Part shown: positions 1-9,050 of the stretch, piece after piece | Layout: each line of letters starts with the position of its first letter | How positions within the stretch are numbered: the first letter of the stretch is position 1 | Assembly: GCF_028714215.1 (NCBI RefSeq) | Contig: NZ_JAQTMS010000003.1 | Span: 1-64,000, forward strand | Origin: Rhodoferax sp. | GTDB lineage: Bacteria > Pseudomonadota > Gammaproteobacteria > Burkholderiales > Burkholderiaceae_C | Length of the DNA stretch: 64,000 nt | Reading direction: 5' to 3' | The notes under the pieces: generated by a model | Seen by the model: the letters and a program-made list of their open reading frames with translations, nothing else | Databases searched by the model: none | Told to the model about the DNA's origin: nothing | Made by a program: the position numbers and the translations under genes

Positions 1-549
1 CTCGGCCGCGTCGTCCACGCTGAGCGTGGTTTGCGTGACCACCGCCAGCCTGGCAGTCTGGGCCGGCAGCAGGCGCGCCACGTCGGCCACTTCTTCCACC
101 AAGTGGATGCCGCTCTCCAACTGGCCCATGGTGCCCTCCACTTCGGGATGTCCCTTGTGGCCAATCATGATGAATTCAAAGCCCTCCTTGTGCAGCTTGG
201 CTACTTCCACGTGGACCTTGGTCACCAGGGGGCAGGTGGCATCAAAGACCCGGAAACCGCGCGCCGCAGCCTCCGCCTGCACCGCGCGGCTGACACCGTG
301 GGCCGAAAAAATCAGCGTGGCGCCGGGCGGTACATCGTTCAGTGATTCAATGAAGACGGCGCCCTTGGCCTTGAGGTCGTTCACCACATAGGTGTTGTGC
401 ACAATTTCGTGGCGCACATAAATCGGCGCGCCAAACTTCTGCAGCGCGCGCTCGACAATTTCGATGGCCCGGTCAACCCCGGCGCAAAACCCGCGTGGCT
501 CGGCCAGCAGGATTTCCTGGAGTGAAGTGGAACTGGCAGTGGATGGCAT
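1..549 (-). CDS. ispH: 4-hydroxy-3-methylbut-2-enyl diphosphate reductase, 5' part (IspH)
   Basis: Reductive last step of the MEP isoprenoid pathway: HMBPP to IPP and DMAPP, using a 4Fe-4S cluster in the cytoplasm. The frame is open from an ATG at 547-549 to the window edge (183 codons); the C-terminal part, about 130 residues in the family, lies outside. Visible family signatures are [14 protein letters not shown] near residue 18 with the first cluster cysteine, the substrate-binding HGVSRAV stretch near residue 84, [11 protein letters not shown] near residue 104 with the second cysteine, and a [11 protein letters not shown] segment near residue 129. The third cluster cysteine is beyond the edge. 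It diverges from radC across only 43 bp, so both promoters must lie in or overlap that gap. The identification rests on several independent motifs and is secure; only completeness is unknown. Confidence 0.95.
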   Translation of the reverse strand, partial: MPSTASSTSLQEILLAEPRGFCAGVDRAIEIVERALQKFGAPIYVRHEIVHNTYVVNDLKAKGAVFIESLNDVPPGATLIFSAHGVSRAVQAEAAARGFRVFDATCPLVTKVHVEVAKLHKEGFEFIMIGHKGHPEVEGTMGQLESGIHLVEEVADVARLLPAQTARLAVVTQTTLSVDDAAE

Positions 550-592
550 TGAGAAGTCCCGGATAAACTGAAGCCTCATTCTAAAAGACCCC

Positions 593-1297
593 ATGCCCTT
601 GAAAGACCTCCCTCTTGACGCCCGGCCGCGCGAAAAGCTGCTCTCGCGCGGACCCGGCGCCCTGAGCGACGCCGAACTGCTGGCCTTGCTGCTGCGCACC
701 GGCATCAAGGGCAAGGGCGTGCTGCAAATGGCGCATGAGCTGCTGCATCTCAAAACCTCCAGCCATGACGACAACGACGGCTTCGATGGCATCGCCGGCC
801 TGCTGCACGCCAGCGCCGACGACCTCCAGCGCGTCAAGGGCCTGGGGCCGGCCAAACGCGCCGAACTGGTGGCGGTGCTGGAACTGTCGCGCCGCGCCCT
901 GGCCCAGCAACTCAGGGAGCGCGCCGTCTTTGCCACGCCCGACACGGTCAAACACTACCTGCAACTGCAGCTCGCAGCCAAGGCGCATGAAGTGTTTGCG
1001 GTGCTTTTTCTGGATGTGCAAAACCGCTTGCTGGCGATGGAGGAATTGTTTCGCGGCACGCTCACGCAGACCAGCGTCTACCCGCGCGAGGTGGTGCTGC
1101 GCGCCCTACACCACCAGGCCGCGGCGGTGGTGCTGGCGCACAACCACCCGAGCGGCACGGTACAACCGTCGCGCGCCGACGAAGCCTTGACGCAAACCCT
1201 CAAGACGGCGCTGGCGCTGATTGATGTGCGGGTGCTCGATCATGTGATCGTGGCGCCCGGTGAGGCGCTGTCGATGGCCCAGCGGGGTTTGCTGTGA
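593..1297 (+). CDS. radC: RadC family JAMM-motif protein
   Basis: 234 residues, close to the usual RadC length of about 225. An N-terminal helix-hairpin-helix segment (about residues 64-100, including [12 protein letters not shown]) is followed by an MPN/JAMM metalloprotease-like domain with the metal motif HNHPSG (His183, His185) and Asp196. The family was named for a supposed DNA repair role in E. coli that was later questioned, so the true activity is unknown. The ATG at 593 is the first start after the ispH divergence. The stop TGA overlaps the GTG of the downstream Smr gene by 4 bp (GTGA), so the two are probably translated together. The family call is firm, the function is not. Confidence 0.93.
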   Translation: MPLKDLPLDARPREKLLSRGPGALSDAELLALLLRTGIKGKGVLQMAHELLHLKTSSHDDNDGFDGIAGLLHASADDLQRVKGLGPAKRAELVAVLELSRRALAQQLRERAVFATPDTVKHYLQLQLAAKAHEVFAVLFLDVQNRLLAMEELFRGTLTQTSVYPREVVLRALHHQAAAVVLAHNHPSGTVQPSRADEALTQTLKTALALIDVRVLDHVIVAPGEALSMAQRGLL

Positions 1298-1950
1298 GCA
1301 GCAGACCAGTCAAGCTTGGCGGTCTGGCCGAGCTCAAGCGGGTCAAGCGCGAGATCGAGGCGCAAGCCCTGCTGCGGGAGCAGCAGGCGGCACAGGCCTT
1401 GCGCGCCGAACAACAGGCTGCGGCGGAGAAAAATCTCTTTATCCAGGCCGCCGGCGCGGTGCAGCCGTTGCCCAAAAAAAGTCACGCGCTACTGAAAATA
1501 CAGCCCACGGAACCGCAGGCAATGCAATACCGGCGCGATGAAAAAGCCGTTCTGAGGGAAGCCATCAGTGATGAATTTGACGTCAGCACGCTGCTTGACG
1601 CCGACGATCTGTTGAGCTTTCGCCGCCCCGGCATCGGCACCGATGTGACACGCAAACTGCGCCGCGGTGACTGGACCATCCAGCGTCAAATCGACCTGCA
1701 CGGCCTGCGCCGCGACGAGGCCCGGGAACATTTGAGCTTTTTCATTCGGGAAGCGCACAAGCAGGGCATTCGCTGTGTGCGCGTGGTGCACGGCAAAGGC
1801 CTGGGCTCGCCCGGCAAGGCCCCGGTGCTCAAAAGCCGCGTGCACAGTTGGCTGGTGCAAAAACAGGAAGTGCTGGCCTTTGTGCAGGCCAAACCGGCCG
1901 ATGGCGGCGCGGGTGCACTGCTGGTGTTGCTGGCGCCGGTGAAGAGCTGA
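1294..1950 (+). CDS. Smr-domain protein (putative endonuclease)
   Basis: 218 residues with a C-terminal Smr (small MutS-related) domain. DLHG at residues 134-137 and HGKG at residues 166-169 are the hallmark motifs of the nicking-endonuclease fold found at the C-terminus of MutS2 and in YdaL/SmrA-type proteins. The N-terminal third (residues 1-60) is a charged, Ala/Gln-rich segment likely to form a coiled coil, and the middle has no recognisable domain. It starts at GTG, overlapping the radC stop by 4 bp. The last base is 31 bp from the 3' end of the convergent permease gene. Standalone Smr proteins may act on DNA or RNA; the substrate cannot be read from the sequence. Confidence 0.85.
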   Translation: MSSRPVKLGGLAELKRVKREIEAQALLREQQAAQALRAEQQAAAEKNLFIQAAGAVQPLPKKSHALLKIQPTEPQAMQYRRDEKAVLREAISDEFDVSTLLDADDLLSFRRPGIGTDVTRKLRRGDWTIQRQIDLHGLRRDEAREHLSFFIREAHKQGIRCVRVVHGKGLGSPGKAPVLKSRVHSWLVQKQEVLAFVQAKPADGGAGALLVLLAPVKS

Positions 1951-1981
1951 ATCCGAGCAAGGATGCAGCAGGGTTATGCGG

Positions 1982-4501
1982 CTACGACGCCGCGCGCCGC
2001 AGTGTCTCCATCACCGGGCGGCGCAACACTTCGCGCAAACCCCACCAGCCCGCCCCCAGCGCCAGTAGGGCGCCGCTGACGGAACCCAGCAGCGGCACCC
2101 ACAGCGAGACCACCCACTCGAAGTCGAACACATACCGGGCCAGCGCCCAGCCGACCGCCGTGGCGACTATGGAAGCCAGAAATCCGGCCAGCAAACCTAC
2201 CCCCAACAACTCGGCGCGCTGCACCTGGCGCAGCAAGGTGCTCTTGGCACCGATGGCGCGCATGATGGCGAACTCCCTGGCGCGCTCGTCACGGGTTGCC
2301 GTGACAGCCGCAAACAAGACCACCAAACCGGCTGCCAGGGTAAAGCCAAACAAAAACTCGACGGCAGCAATGACCTGGTCCAGCACGCGCTGCACCTGGG
2401 CAATGGTGCTGGTCATGTCGACGCTGGTGATATTGGGAAAGCTGCGCACCAAGGCATTGTCAAAGCCGGCACTGGGCGGCGCCTTGAACGCACTCATGTA
2501 AGTGGTGGGCACATTGGGCAGATTGCTTACTGGGTACATGACAAAGAAATTGGCCCGCATCGAACCCCAGTCGACCTTGCGCAGGGAGCTTATTCTTGAC
2601 ACCGTCTGTGTGCCGCCAACATCAAAGCTCAGACTGTCGCCGAGCTTCAGCCCGAGGGTTTTGGCAATGCCCTCCTCGACACTGATGGCGCCCTGCTCGT
2701 TTTCGGTCCAGCGGCCGGCCACCAACTGGTTCTGCGACGGTTGGGTGGCGCTGTTGGAGAGATTGAACTCGCGGTCCACCAGGTGCTTGGCGCGCTCGTC
2801 GGCGTAGTCGTCGGGCGTCACTGCCTTGCCGTTGATCGCAATCAGCCGGCCCCGCATCATCGGGTACCAGTCAAACTTGCTGACCCCGGCATTGCGCAGG
2901 GCCAGCTTGAAAGCCTCCCCTTGCTCCGGCATGACATTGATGACAAAGCGGTTCGGTGCGTCGGGCGGCGTGGCTTTGCGCCAACTGCTGATCAGGTCGG
3001 TACGCAGCAGCACCAGCAGAATGAGCGCCAGCAAACCGACCGCCAGGGCACTGACCTGCAGCACCGCAAACGCCGGACGCGCCGATATCTGGCGCGTCGC
3101 CAGTATCAGCCAGCGTGCGGCAGTGCTGTCGTTGACGCTCCAGCGCAGCAGCTTGACGGCCAGCCAGCTCAGGGTCGCGAACAGCAGCGCGGCCGCGGCA
3201 AAGCCGCCCACCGCGATCAGCCCCAGCTTCAGGTCGCTACTGGCGGCCAGCAGCAAAGCAGCAAAGCCGGCCACCCCCAGACCCAGGACACCCAGGGACG
3301 CCGGCTTAAGGTTGCCCACATCGCGGCGGATTACCCGCAGCGGCGGCACCTGTGCCAATTGCAGCACCGGCGGCAGGCCAAACGCCAGCAGCAAGGTCAG
3401 TCCCATGCCCATGCCAAAGACCACCGGCCAGGCGCCGGCAGCAGGCAGCGCCACCGCCAGCAAACCCGCCAGCAGGATCACAAACACATAATGCAGCGCA
3501 TAGCCCAGGAGCACGCCCAAGCCGCTGGAGAGCAAACCGATCAGGATGAACTCGAAAGCATAGGCCGACGCCATGCTGCGCTGGCTCAAGCCCAACACGC
3601 GCAACATGGCGCAGTCATCCAGGTGTTTGGCGGCAAAGCCGCGTGCCGCCAAGGCCACCGCCACTGCGCTCAAGAGTGCGGCCAGCAAGGCGATCAGGTT
3701 AAGAAACTTTTCCGCCCGATCCAGCGTCTGCCCCATTTCCGGACGCCCTCCTTCCAGCGATTCGACACGCACCGCGCGCACACGAAGACGCCTGACCTGG
3801 TCCTGCGCCCAGGCCACAAAAGCGGCCACCGCCTGGTCTTCACCGGCCACCGCCAGACGGTAATTGATACGGCTGGCGGGCTGGATCAGTTTGCTGGCCT
3901 CGACGTCGGCCTGATTGATCATGACACGCGGCGCAAAACTCATGAAGCCAGCACCCCGGTCCGGTTCGTTCACAATGATTTTTGCAATCCGCAGACGGGT
4001 CTCGCCCAGCAGCAGTTGGTCCCCCATCTGCAGCGCCAGGGCATCGAGCAGTGGCGCATCGATCCAGACTTCACCCGGCGCCGGGATGCCGCGCGTCAAG
4101 CGCTCAGGCGCGCCGGGCTGACTTGTCACGCTCAGGCTGCCGCGCAAAGGGTAACCCGGCTCGACCACCTTCAACGCCACCAATTTGCTGGCACTGCCTT
4201 TGGCATCAGCGGCCCGTCCCATGGTCGGAAAGCCCAGCGTCTGGACCACATCCAGCCCCAGGGCGCGCGCCTGGGCAGCGAATTCGATCGGTGTCGGATT
4301 GCTGCTGGAAATCACCGCGTCGCCACCCAGCAACTGCCTGGCGTCGCGCTGCAATCCATTTTTGAAGCGATCGGCAAAGAAGCCAACCGCGGTCAAGGCC
4401 GTCACCGCCAAGGTCACCGCCACAATCAGCAAACGCAGTTCGCCGGCGCGCAAATCGCGCCACAGGGAGCGAGCGCCCAAGCGCCAAAAAGTAATATTCA
4501 T
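1982..4501 (-). CDS. FtsX-like ABC transporter permease (YbbP type)
   Basis: 839 residues with the duplicated FtsX layout: an N-terminal membrane helix (about residues 20-42), a long periplasmic region (about 45-250), one FtsX core near 260-380, further helices near 355-500, a second periplasmic region, and a C-terminal FtsX domain (about 715-830) with the REFAIMRAIGA loop typical of the family. Such two-FtsX permeases (E. coli YbbP type) form mechanotransmission ABC systems that move lipids or lipoproteins rather than classical import. The ATPase partner is not adjacent and not in this window, so it is encoded elsewhere or shared. It is the last gene of the leftward cytochrome/YceI group, 51 bp after yceI. 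The substrate is unknown. Confidence 0.85.
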   Translation of the reverse strand: MNITFWRLGARSLWRDLRAGELRLLIVAVTLAVTALTAVGFFADRFKNGLQRDARQLLGGDAVISSSNPTPIEFAAQARALGLDVVQTLGFPTMGRAADAKGSASKLVALKVVEPGYPLRGSLSVTSQPGAPERLTRGIPAPGEVWIDAPLLDALALQMGDQLLLGETRLRIAKIIVNEPDRGAGFMSFAPRVMINQADVEASKLIQPASRINYRLAVAGEDQAVAAFVAWAQDQVRRLRVRAVRVESLEGGRPEMGQTLDRAEKFLNLIALLAALLSAVAVALAARGFAAKHLDDCAMLRVLGLSQRSMASAYAFEFILIGLLSSGLGVLLGYALHYVFVILLAGLLAVALPAAGAWPVVFGMGMGLTLLLAFGLPPVLQLAQVPPLRVIRRDVGNLKPASLGVLGLGVAGFAALLLAASSDLKLGLIAVGGFAAAALLFATLSWLAVKLLRWSVNDSTAARWLILATRQISARPAFAVLQVSALAVGLLALILLVLLRTDLISSWRKATPPDAPNRFVINVMPEQGEAFKLALRNAGVSKFDWYPMMRGRLIAINGKAVTPDDYADERAKHLVDREFNLSNSATQPSQNQLVAGRWTENEQGAISVEEGIAKTLGLKLGDSLSFDVGGTQTVSRISSLRKVDWGSMRANFFVMYPVSNLPNVPTTYMSAFKAPPSAGFDNALVRSFPNITSVDMTSTIAQVQRVLDQVIAAVEFLFGFTLAAGLVVLFAAVTATRDERAREFAIMRAIGAKSTLLRQVQRAELLGVGLLAGFLASIVATAVGWALARYVFDFEWVVSLWVPLLGSVSGALLALGAGWWGLREVLRRPVMETLRRAAS

Positions 4502-4552
4502 GGCGCTACCATAACCTACCGGAGGCGACGCCGCAGCGCCTGGCAGCGGAAC

Positions 4553-5119
4553 TCAGTTCTTGTAGGCGTCCACCGGAACGTTGATGCTGACTTCGTCACT
4601 GACCACGGGGATGTATTTGGTCAAGCCGAAATCCGATCGTTTCAGGTTGGCGGATATATTGCCGGAACACAGTTTCCTCTGGTCAACCGGGCTGACCCCA
4701 CACTGAAAACCGTTCACCGTGATCCTGAGCGGCTTGCTGACGCCCAGCATGGTGAACAAGCCGTCTGCGGCAACCACTTTGTCGCCCTCGAAGATGAGCT
4801 TGTCCGATTTGAAGTTCATGGTCGGAAACTTCTTGACGTTGAACAAGCCTGGGTCGGACAAATGGCTGGTCCAGGCCGCCGACCCCATGTCGATGGACCC
4901 TGTCAGGATGGTGAAATCAACACTGCCCGTTTTGTTGGCCAGATCCAGCGTGACTTTGCCGTGCGTCTTGTTGAAGCTGCCCCTCTGCGAGGAGAAGCCT
5001 ACGCGTGCAATGTCGAAATGCGCCGGCGAATAGGCCGGATCTATCGTATAGGTGTCGGCCGCAAAAGCCGAGCCGGCCAGGCTGCTCAACACCATCGAAA
5101 TGGCAAGACATTTATTCAT
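4553..5119 (-). CDS. YceI family periplasmic protein
   Basis: 188 residues. A clear Sec signal peptide (residues 1-20, cleavage after SAFA) precedes a YceI lipocalin-like beta-barrel. The family start Y-TIDPAYSPAHFDIARVGFS and the SIDMGSAAWTSHL region are present. YceI proteins bind polyisoprenoid or other amphipathic lipids in a pocket; some are linked to alkaline or acid stress, others to respiratory loci. A good Shine-Dalgarno (CGGAGATTCTC) supports the ATG at 5119. It lies 66 bp downstream of the diheme cytochrome gene on the same strand and may be cotranscribed with it. Two cysteines in the second half could form a disulfide. The ligand is unknown. Confidence 0.9.
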   Translation of the reverse strand: MNKCLAISMVLSSLAGSAFAADTYTIDPAYSPAHFDIARVGFSSQRGSFNKTHGKVTLDLANKTGSVDFTILTGSIDMGSAAWTSHLSDPGLFNVKKFPTMNFKSDKLIFEGDKVVAADGLFTMLGVSKPLRITVNGFQCGVSPVDQRKLCSGNISANLKRSDFGLTKYIPVVSDEVSINVPVDAYKN

Positions 5120-5185
5120 GAGAATCTCCGTGGGCAGGTGCCTGTGCAGTGGTCGAGCAGCGTCGCTGACGGCGCGGCCCTGGCA

Positions 5186-5827
5186 TCATTGTTCACCGGG
5201 AAAGGCCTGCAAGTAGCCGGCTACAGCCTGGATTTCCTGGGGGCTCAGCAAGTGCGCAATTTGCGTCATGGGCGTGCCCGGCCGCTCATCCGTTCGCTGA
5301 AAAACGTTGAGCTGTTTCATCAGGTAGTCCTGGTGCTGATTGGCCAGCCGGGGGAAGGCTGCCATGCCCTGTGCCTTGGGTCCGTGGCAGGCCATGCAGG
5401 GAGCGGCCTGCTTGTCCGGCACGCCGTTCTCGAAAATCACCTTGCCTGCGGCCATTTGTTGCGGATCGACCGGGGCGTTGGGTTTGGGCACCTGTCTGGC
5501 GAAGTATTCCGCCAGCCCGTTGATCTGATTATCTGAAAGGTGGTGGCTGATGCCCCACATGTATTCGAAGCCGGCCGGATCGGCACGTTGGTGACTTCTG
5601 AAGATTTCCAACTGGGCAACGATGTAGCCGGGGGTTTGACCGGCCAGGCGCGGGAAGTTGGGTGAAACCGAATTGCCGTCGACACCATGGCAGATCGAGC
5701 AGACCTGCATGGCGGTGACGGCCGGCGGCACATCCGGATTGGCCAGATCGCGTGAGCGCTCCAAATTGGAACAAGCGCTCAAGGCGGCCAGCATTGCCAG
5801 CATTGGCAGCCATGCAATACCGTTCAT
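5186..5827 (-). CDS. Diheme cytochrome c lipoprotein (cytochrome c4-like)
   Basis: 213 residues with two CxxCH heme motifs, CSICH in the N-terminal half and CMACH in the C-terminal half. Each is followed by the fold's P-RLAGQ/RLANQ and Y-QL segments, and each half has a distal Met candidate, so this looks like the two-domain cytochrome c4 arrangement. The start chosen is the ATG at 5825-5827, because it has a strong ribosome site (GGGGAGAGTAAAG) and yields a lipoprotein signal with lipobox LSAC near residue 19. An upstream in-frame start at 5905 would hide the signal. As a membrane-anchored periplasmic diheme protein it could take electrons from the barrel-cytochrome encoded just upstream (5909-7399). 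That partnership is inferred from adjacency. Confidence 0.88.
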   Translation of the reverse strand: MNGIAWLPMLAMLAALSACSNLERSRDLANPDVPPAVTAMQVCSICHGVDGNSVSPNFPRLAGQTPGYIVAQLEIFRSHQRADPAGFEYMWGISHHLSDNQINGLAEYFARQVPKPNAPVDPQQMAAGKVIFENGVPDKQAAPCMACHGPKAQGMAAFPRLANQHQDYLMKQLNVFQRTDERPGTPMTQIAHLLSPQEIQAVAGYLQAFPGEQ

Positions 5828-5908
5828 CTTTACTCTCCCCTTAACCGGGTTGGTGATCAGGGGCGCGTCGCTGTTGGAGCGGGACAGTGTGTGTAGGGAG
5901 GTCATGAT

Positions 5909-7399
5909 TTAGTAGGCAAACCAGATGTAGCCGAACAAGGTGTTGTTGTCGCTGGCATTGCGCCCGAAGCCGTCATAGTTGTCGCTGGCACCATTGAACT
6001 TGCTGTAAGCCGTGTACTGGGCGCCAATCCGGACATTCTGCTTGGGTATCCAGAATGCTTCGTAAGTGATGCCGCTGGTGGCCGGGTTGCCCGCCAGATT
6101 GCCGGTGACGCGGGTCGACGAGGCGTTGCAGACCGCGCCAGCGCAGCCGGCGGGATCGAAACCGGATGTCTGATTGAGCGTGTTGCTGGTACCGGTCTTG
6201 TTGAAGAAAGCCAGAGCGCCACCGTATTTGGCCTGGTAGACATACGACAGCTTGGCCCGGAAAACGTTGGTCGTATCCGAAGCATTGGCAGCGTCCACCG
6301 GCGTCACGCCATCGGCCTGGACGTAAGTGGCGGCGGCCGTGGCGCCGGCCAGTGCATTAGCCGAGTAGGTCTGCACCTGACGCATGTAGGCCAACTGGGC
6401 GGTGACGGTATGCGGATCCAGCAAGTACTCGTATTGGGCATCGATGCCGTTGTTGCGGTAATGGCCCAGATTGCCCGGATCCGAGGTGTCGGACCCTGTG
6501 TCGTAGACATGCGCAAGCATGCCGGAGGTGCCGATCATGAAGTTATGCGGACCCCACTCGCGCGTCAGTGCCAACCGCCAATAGGGATTGTTGCCGCCAT
6601 CCAGTTTTGTCTTGCTGGCATCGTCGATACCGGCACTCATGAAGGACAGGCCTTGATTGGCTGTCCGGTAGCTGCCCAGTTCGGCATAGAGCGTCTTGTT
6701 CCAGAACGCATAAGCGCTGATGCCGGCGATGTTGCCGCCCGAGCCGTAGCCCGGGTAAGGCGTGCTGGCATCGGAAAACTGATGGCTGGTCAGACTCGCC
6801 GCCGGGACATACTGCATCCACGCCGCCGCGGTGTTCCAGGGATCGGAGACGGAAGGATTGTTGTTGACCGACAGTCCGACGATCAGATCCCGATTGCCAT
6901 CGACAAAACGGTCGGCGTAGCGCAGGTCAAAATTGTCTGCTTGGGAGTGTCCGGAAAAACTTCCGTCATCGTTCAGACTGGCGTAGTTGTCGTAAGTGAT
7001 CTGGGAAAACAGTCCGATGTTGTCGGTGACCTTGCCGGCAATGAAGAGACTGCCGGATGAAAAAACGCCAGCCCCATTTTTTTGAAAATCGGCTGCCGGG
7101 TCGTCGCTCTTGGAGGTATCGGCAACCTTGGCGTAATTGAGTACGCCCATGACCGAAAATGGCATGACCCGGGCGCCAATGGTGTAGCCGGTCATCTTGA
7201 ACATGCGGCCATAAGGCGTCAGTTCAGGGAACTGGCCACCGGCATGGCAAGCAACACAGTTCTGACCGGTCTGGCGGGCAAAAACCGGCAACGCTTGTGC
7301 CTCCATTGGCGCCAAAATCGCGAGACCCGAAAGCGACCCCAAAGCGAGGGTCGAGACTTTCAAAAACCTACGCAGTGTTTGTCTTGAGAAAAAAGGCAT
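5909..7399 (-). CDS. Fused monoheme cytochrome c / outer-membrane barrel (Cyc2-like)
   Basis: 496 residues. After a signal peptide (residues 1 to about 36, ending MEAQA) comes a short heme segment, LPVFARQTGQNCVACH, then FPELTPYGRMFKMTGYT. This matches my recollection of the N-terminus of Cyc2-type fused cytochrome-porins. The rest, about 430 residues, alternates short hydrophobic/aromatic strands with Asn/Asp/Gly/Ser-rich turns and ends in an aromatic residue (GYIWFAY), as outer-membrane barrels do. There is only one CxxCH. The start ATG at 7399 has AAGGA 8 bp upstream; a longer in-frame extension to 7555 lacks such support. It lies just before the diheme cytochrome gene, with a two-component system upstream. 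Cyc2 proteins oxidise Fe(II) at the cell surface; whether this relative does is unknown. It could instead be a porin for another donor. Confidence 0.8.
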   Translation of the reverse strand: MPFFSRQTLRRFLKVSTLALGSLSGLAILAPMEAQALPVFARQTGQNCVACHAGGQFPELTPYGRMFKMTGYTIGARVMPFSVMGVLNYAKVADTSKSDDPAADFQKNGAGVFSSGSLFIAGKVTDNIGLFSQITYDNYASLNDDGSFSGHSQADNFDLRYADRFVDGNRDLIVGLSVNNNPSVSDPWNTAAAWMQYVPAASLTSHQFSDASTPYPGYGSGGNIAGISAYAFWNKTLYAELGSYRTANQGLSFMSAGIDDASKTKLDGGNNPYWRLALTREWGPHNFMIGTSGMLAHVYDTGSDTSDPGNLGHYRNNGIDAQYEYLLDPHTVTAQLAYMRQVQTYSANALAGATAAATYVQADGVTPVDAANASDTTNVFRAKLSYVYQAKYGGALAFFNKTGTSNTLNQTSGFDPAGCAGAVCNASSTRVTGNLAGNPATSGITYEAFWIPKQNVRIGAQYTAYSKFNGASDNYDGFGRNASDNNTLFGYIWFAY

Positions 7400-7637
7400 C
7401 GAATTTTCCTTGTTGCGGTGCAGCGTGCTTGGCGTGGAAAGTAGCGGCATTCGTTCCCTCACATGAAGCTTGACCGGATGTTGGCGCGACTCGGCATGCC
7501 AGGCACCGGGCTGCCACGGCCAAGGAAAGTCACTGTGCGTGCGCGACACGGCCACTCAGGCCATGAACAGGTGTTCCGGAACCGAGTTCAGGTCGCCTCC
7601 CCAGTTGCCGCCCGAGGCCGGGACTACATGAACGATT

Positions 7638-9050
7638 CTACGAAGCGGCACCTCTCCGCAAGCTGTCCAAAGCATTACCATTTGGCAATGTTTTGCCATC
7701 GCTGCGTGGCAGGATGATGCGCACGCGCAATCCCGGCTCGGCGTCTTCCAGCAGGAGCTCACCACCGTGGAGTTGGGTGAAAGCGGCGACGATGGACAGA
7801 CCCAAGCCCGTGCCTTCTTTCTGGCGATCAAGGCGATAGAAGCGCTGTAGCACTTTCAAGCGCTGATCTTTCGGAATACCAGGGCCGTTGTCCTGCACAA
7901 TCAAGTTGATCTTGCTTGACTCCTGTACCACCCGGACTTCTATCCTGGCGGGACTACCGGCATAGTTCAGCGCGTTGTCGAGCAGATTCGCCAACATGCT
8001 GGCCAGCAGATCCTGGTCGCCCAGAACGACTGGCTCGCCCTCGATGTGGGCCGTCAAGGCAACGCCTTGATGCTCTGCCGCGGCGTCATAGAGTTCCAGC
8101 AGTCGGGTAACGACCTCGCGCAGCGACACCGGCTCAAAGGGTCGGCGCCGTGTGCCCGATTCCGCCTCGGCGATCTGAAGCGACTTGTCCAGTACAAGGA
8201 TCAGGCCGTCGATTTGATCGATGGCGAAGTTCCCCGCCAACGTCAGGTTCCGCACCTCCGGCCTGCCTTGCAATGCCTCGTGCAAGTGGCCGCGAACCCG
8301 GCCCAGGGGGGTTCGCAGATTGTGCGCGATGGTATTGGAAACATGACGAACACCTTCCATCAGACGCTCGATGCGGTCCAGCATGCGGTTGATGTCCGCG
8401 CCGAGCCGGTCAAATTCGTCGGCTTCCCTGGACAAGGGGATGCGCCGGCTCAGGTCGCCCATTTCGATTTCCGAGGCCGTACGGCGAATCGCCCCTATCC
8501 GGCTTTCGATCTGTCGCCGCAACAGCAGCGTCCCGCCAAGCGCCAGCAGCAGTGCCAGCAAACCGCCCAACGCGATGGCCTCACCGATCAGGCGACCAAT
8601 CTGGTTCAAGTCCGTCATGTCGCGGCCGACCACCAGCAGCGCCCCGTTGGACAGTCGGTGCAGCCGCACGCGGCCGACAGACGCTCGGCCGCGCCGCACA
8701 ACCTCATGATCGATCACCTGGTCCATCGGCACAGTCCCATCGGTCCAGGCAGAAATATTGCCAGCGAGCTTGCGCCCAACGGGGTCGACCAGCAGGCAGA
8801 TCTCAGTGTCCGAGTCCACTCCATCGTTCAAGGTCTCTTCGATCCGGTTGACCAGGGATGGCAAGCCCATGCCCTCGGCATCGTCGGCAAATCGCTGGCT
8901 GACGGCGCTGATCTTGCTGTCGGCAGCCCGGCTCAGTGCACCGACGGTGCCGACGTAGAACACCAGCGATAACAGCCCGGTGGATACCAGCACCAGCAGG
9001 CCACAGATCAAGGCCAGGCGGAAAGCGACCGAATGCAAAATCCTAGTCAC
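7638..9050 (-). CDS. Sensor histidine kinase (HAMP/HisKA/HATPase)
   Basis: About 470 residues. Two membrane helices (about residues 9-34 and 157-178) bracket a periplasmic sensor of roughly 120 residues with no recognised fold. HAMP follows (about 180-232), then the HisKA box with phospho-acceptor His near residue 243 (SNTIAHNLRTPLGR), then HATPase_c with DNGPGIP and GTGLGLSIV. The best start is the GTG at 9048-9050, which overlaps the stop of the response regulator (GTGACTAG, 8 bp); a TTG three codons upstream is possible. The overlap implies coupled translation with the regulator. The unusual HNLRTPL (instead of HELRTPL) H-box has Asn where most kinases have Glu; the Glu is tied to phosphatase and kinase chemistry, so behaviour may differ. 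The signal is unknown. Confidence 0.9.
   Translation of the reverse strand: MTRILHSVAFRLALICGLLVLVSTGLLSLVFYVGTVGALSRAADSKISAVSQRFADDAEGMGLPSLVNRIEETLNDGVDSDTEICLLVDPVGRKLAGNISAWTDGTVPMDQVIDHEVVRRGRASVGRVRLHRLSNGALLVVGRDMTDLNQIGRLIGEAIALGGLLALLLALGGTLLLRRQIESRIGAIRRTASEIEMGDLSRRIPLSREADEFDRLGADINRMLDRIERLMEGVRHVSNTIAHNLRTPLGRVRGHLHEALQGRPEVRNLTLAGNFAIDQIDGLILVLDKSLQIAEAESGTRRRPFEPVSLREVVTRLLELYDAAAEHQGVALTAHIEGEPVVLGDQDLLASMLANLLDNALNYAGSPARIEVRVVQESSKINLIVQDNGPGIPKDQRLKVLQRFYRLDRQKEGTGLGLSIVAAFTQLHGGELLLEDAEPGLRVRIILPRSDGKTLPNGNALDSLRRGAAS

Noticed and set aside
2741-5536. A 931-codon open frame on the plus strand opposite the FtsX permease, YceI and cytochrome genes
   Set aside because: It crosses three well-supported minus-strand genes, and its product is Gln/Arg/His-rich without any domain, as expected for the antisense of GC-rich coding DNA.
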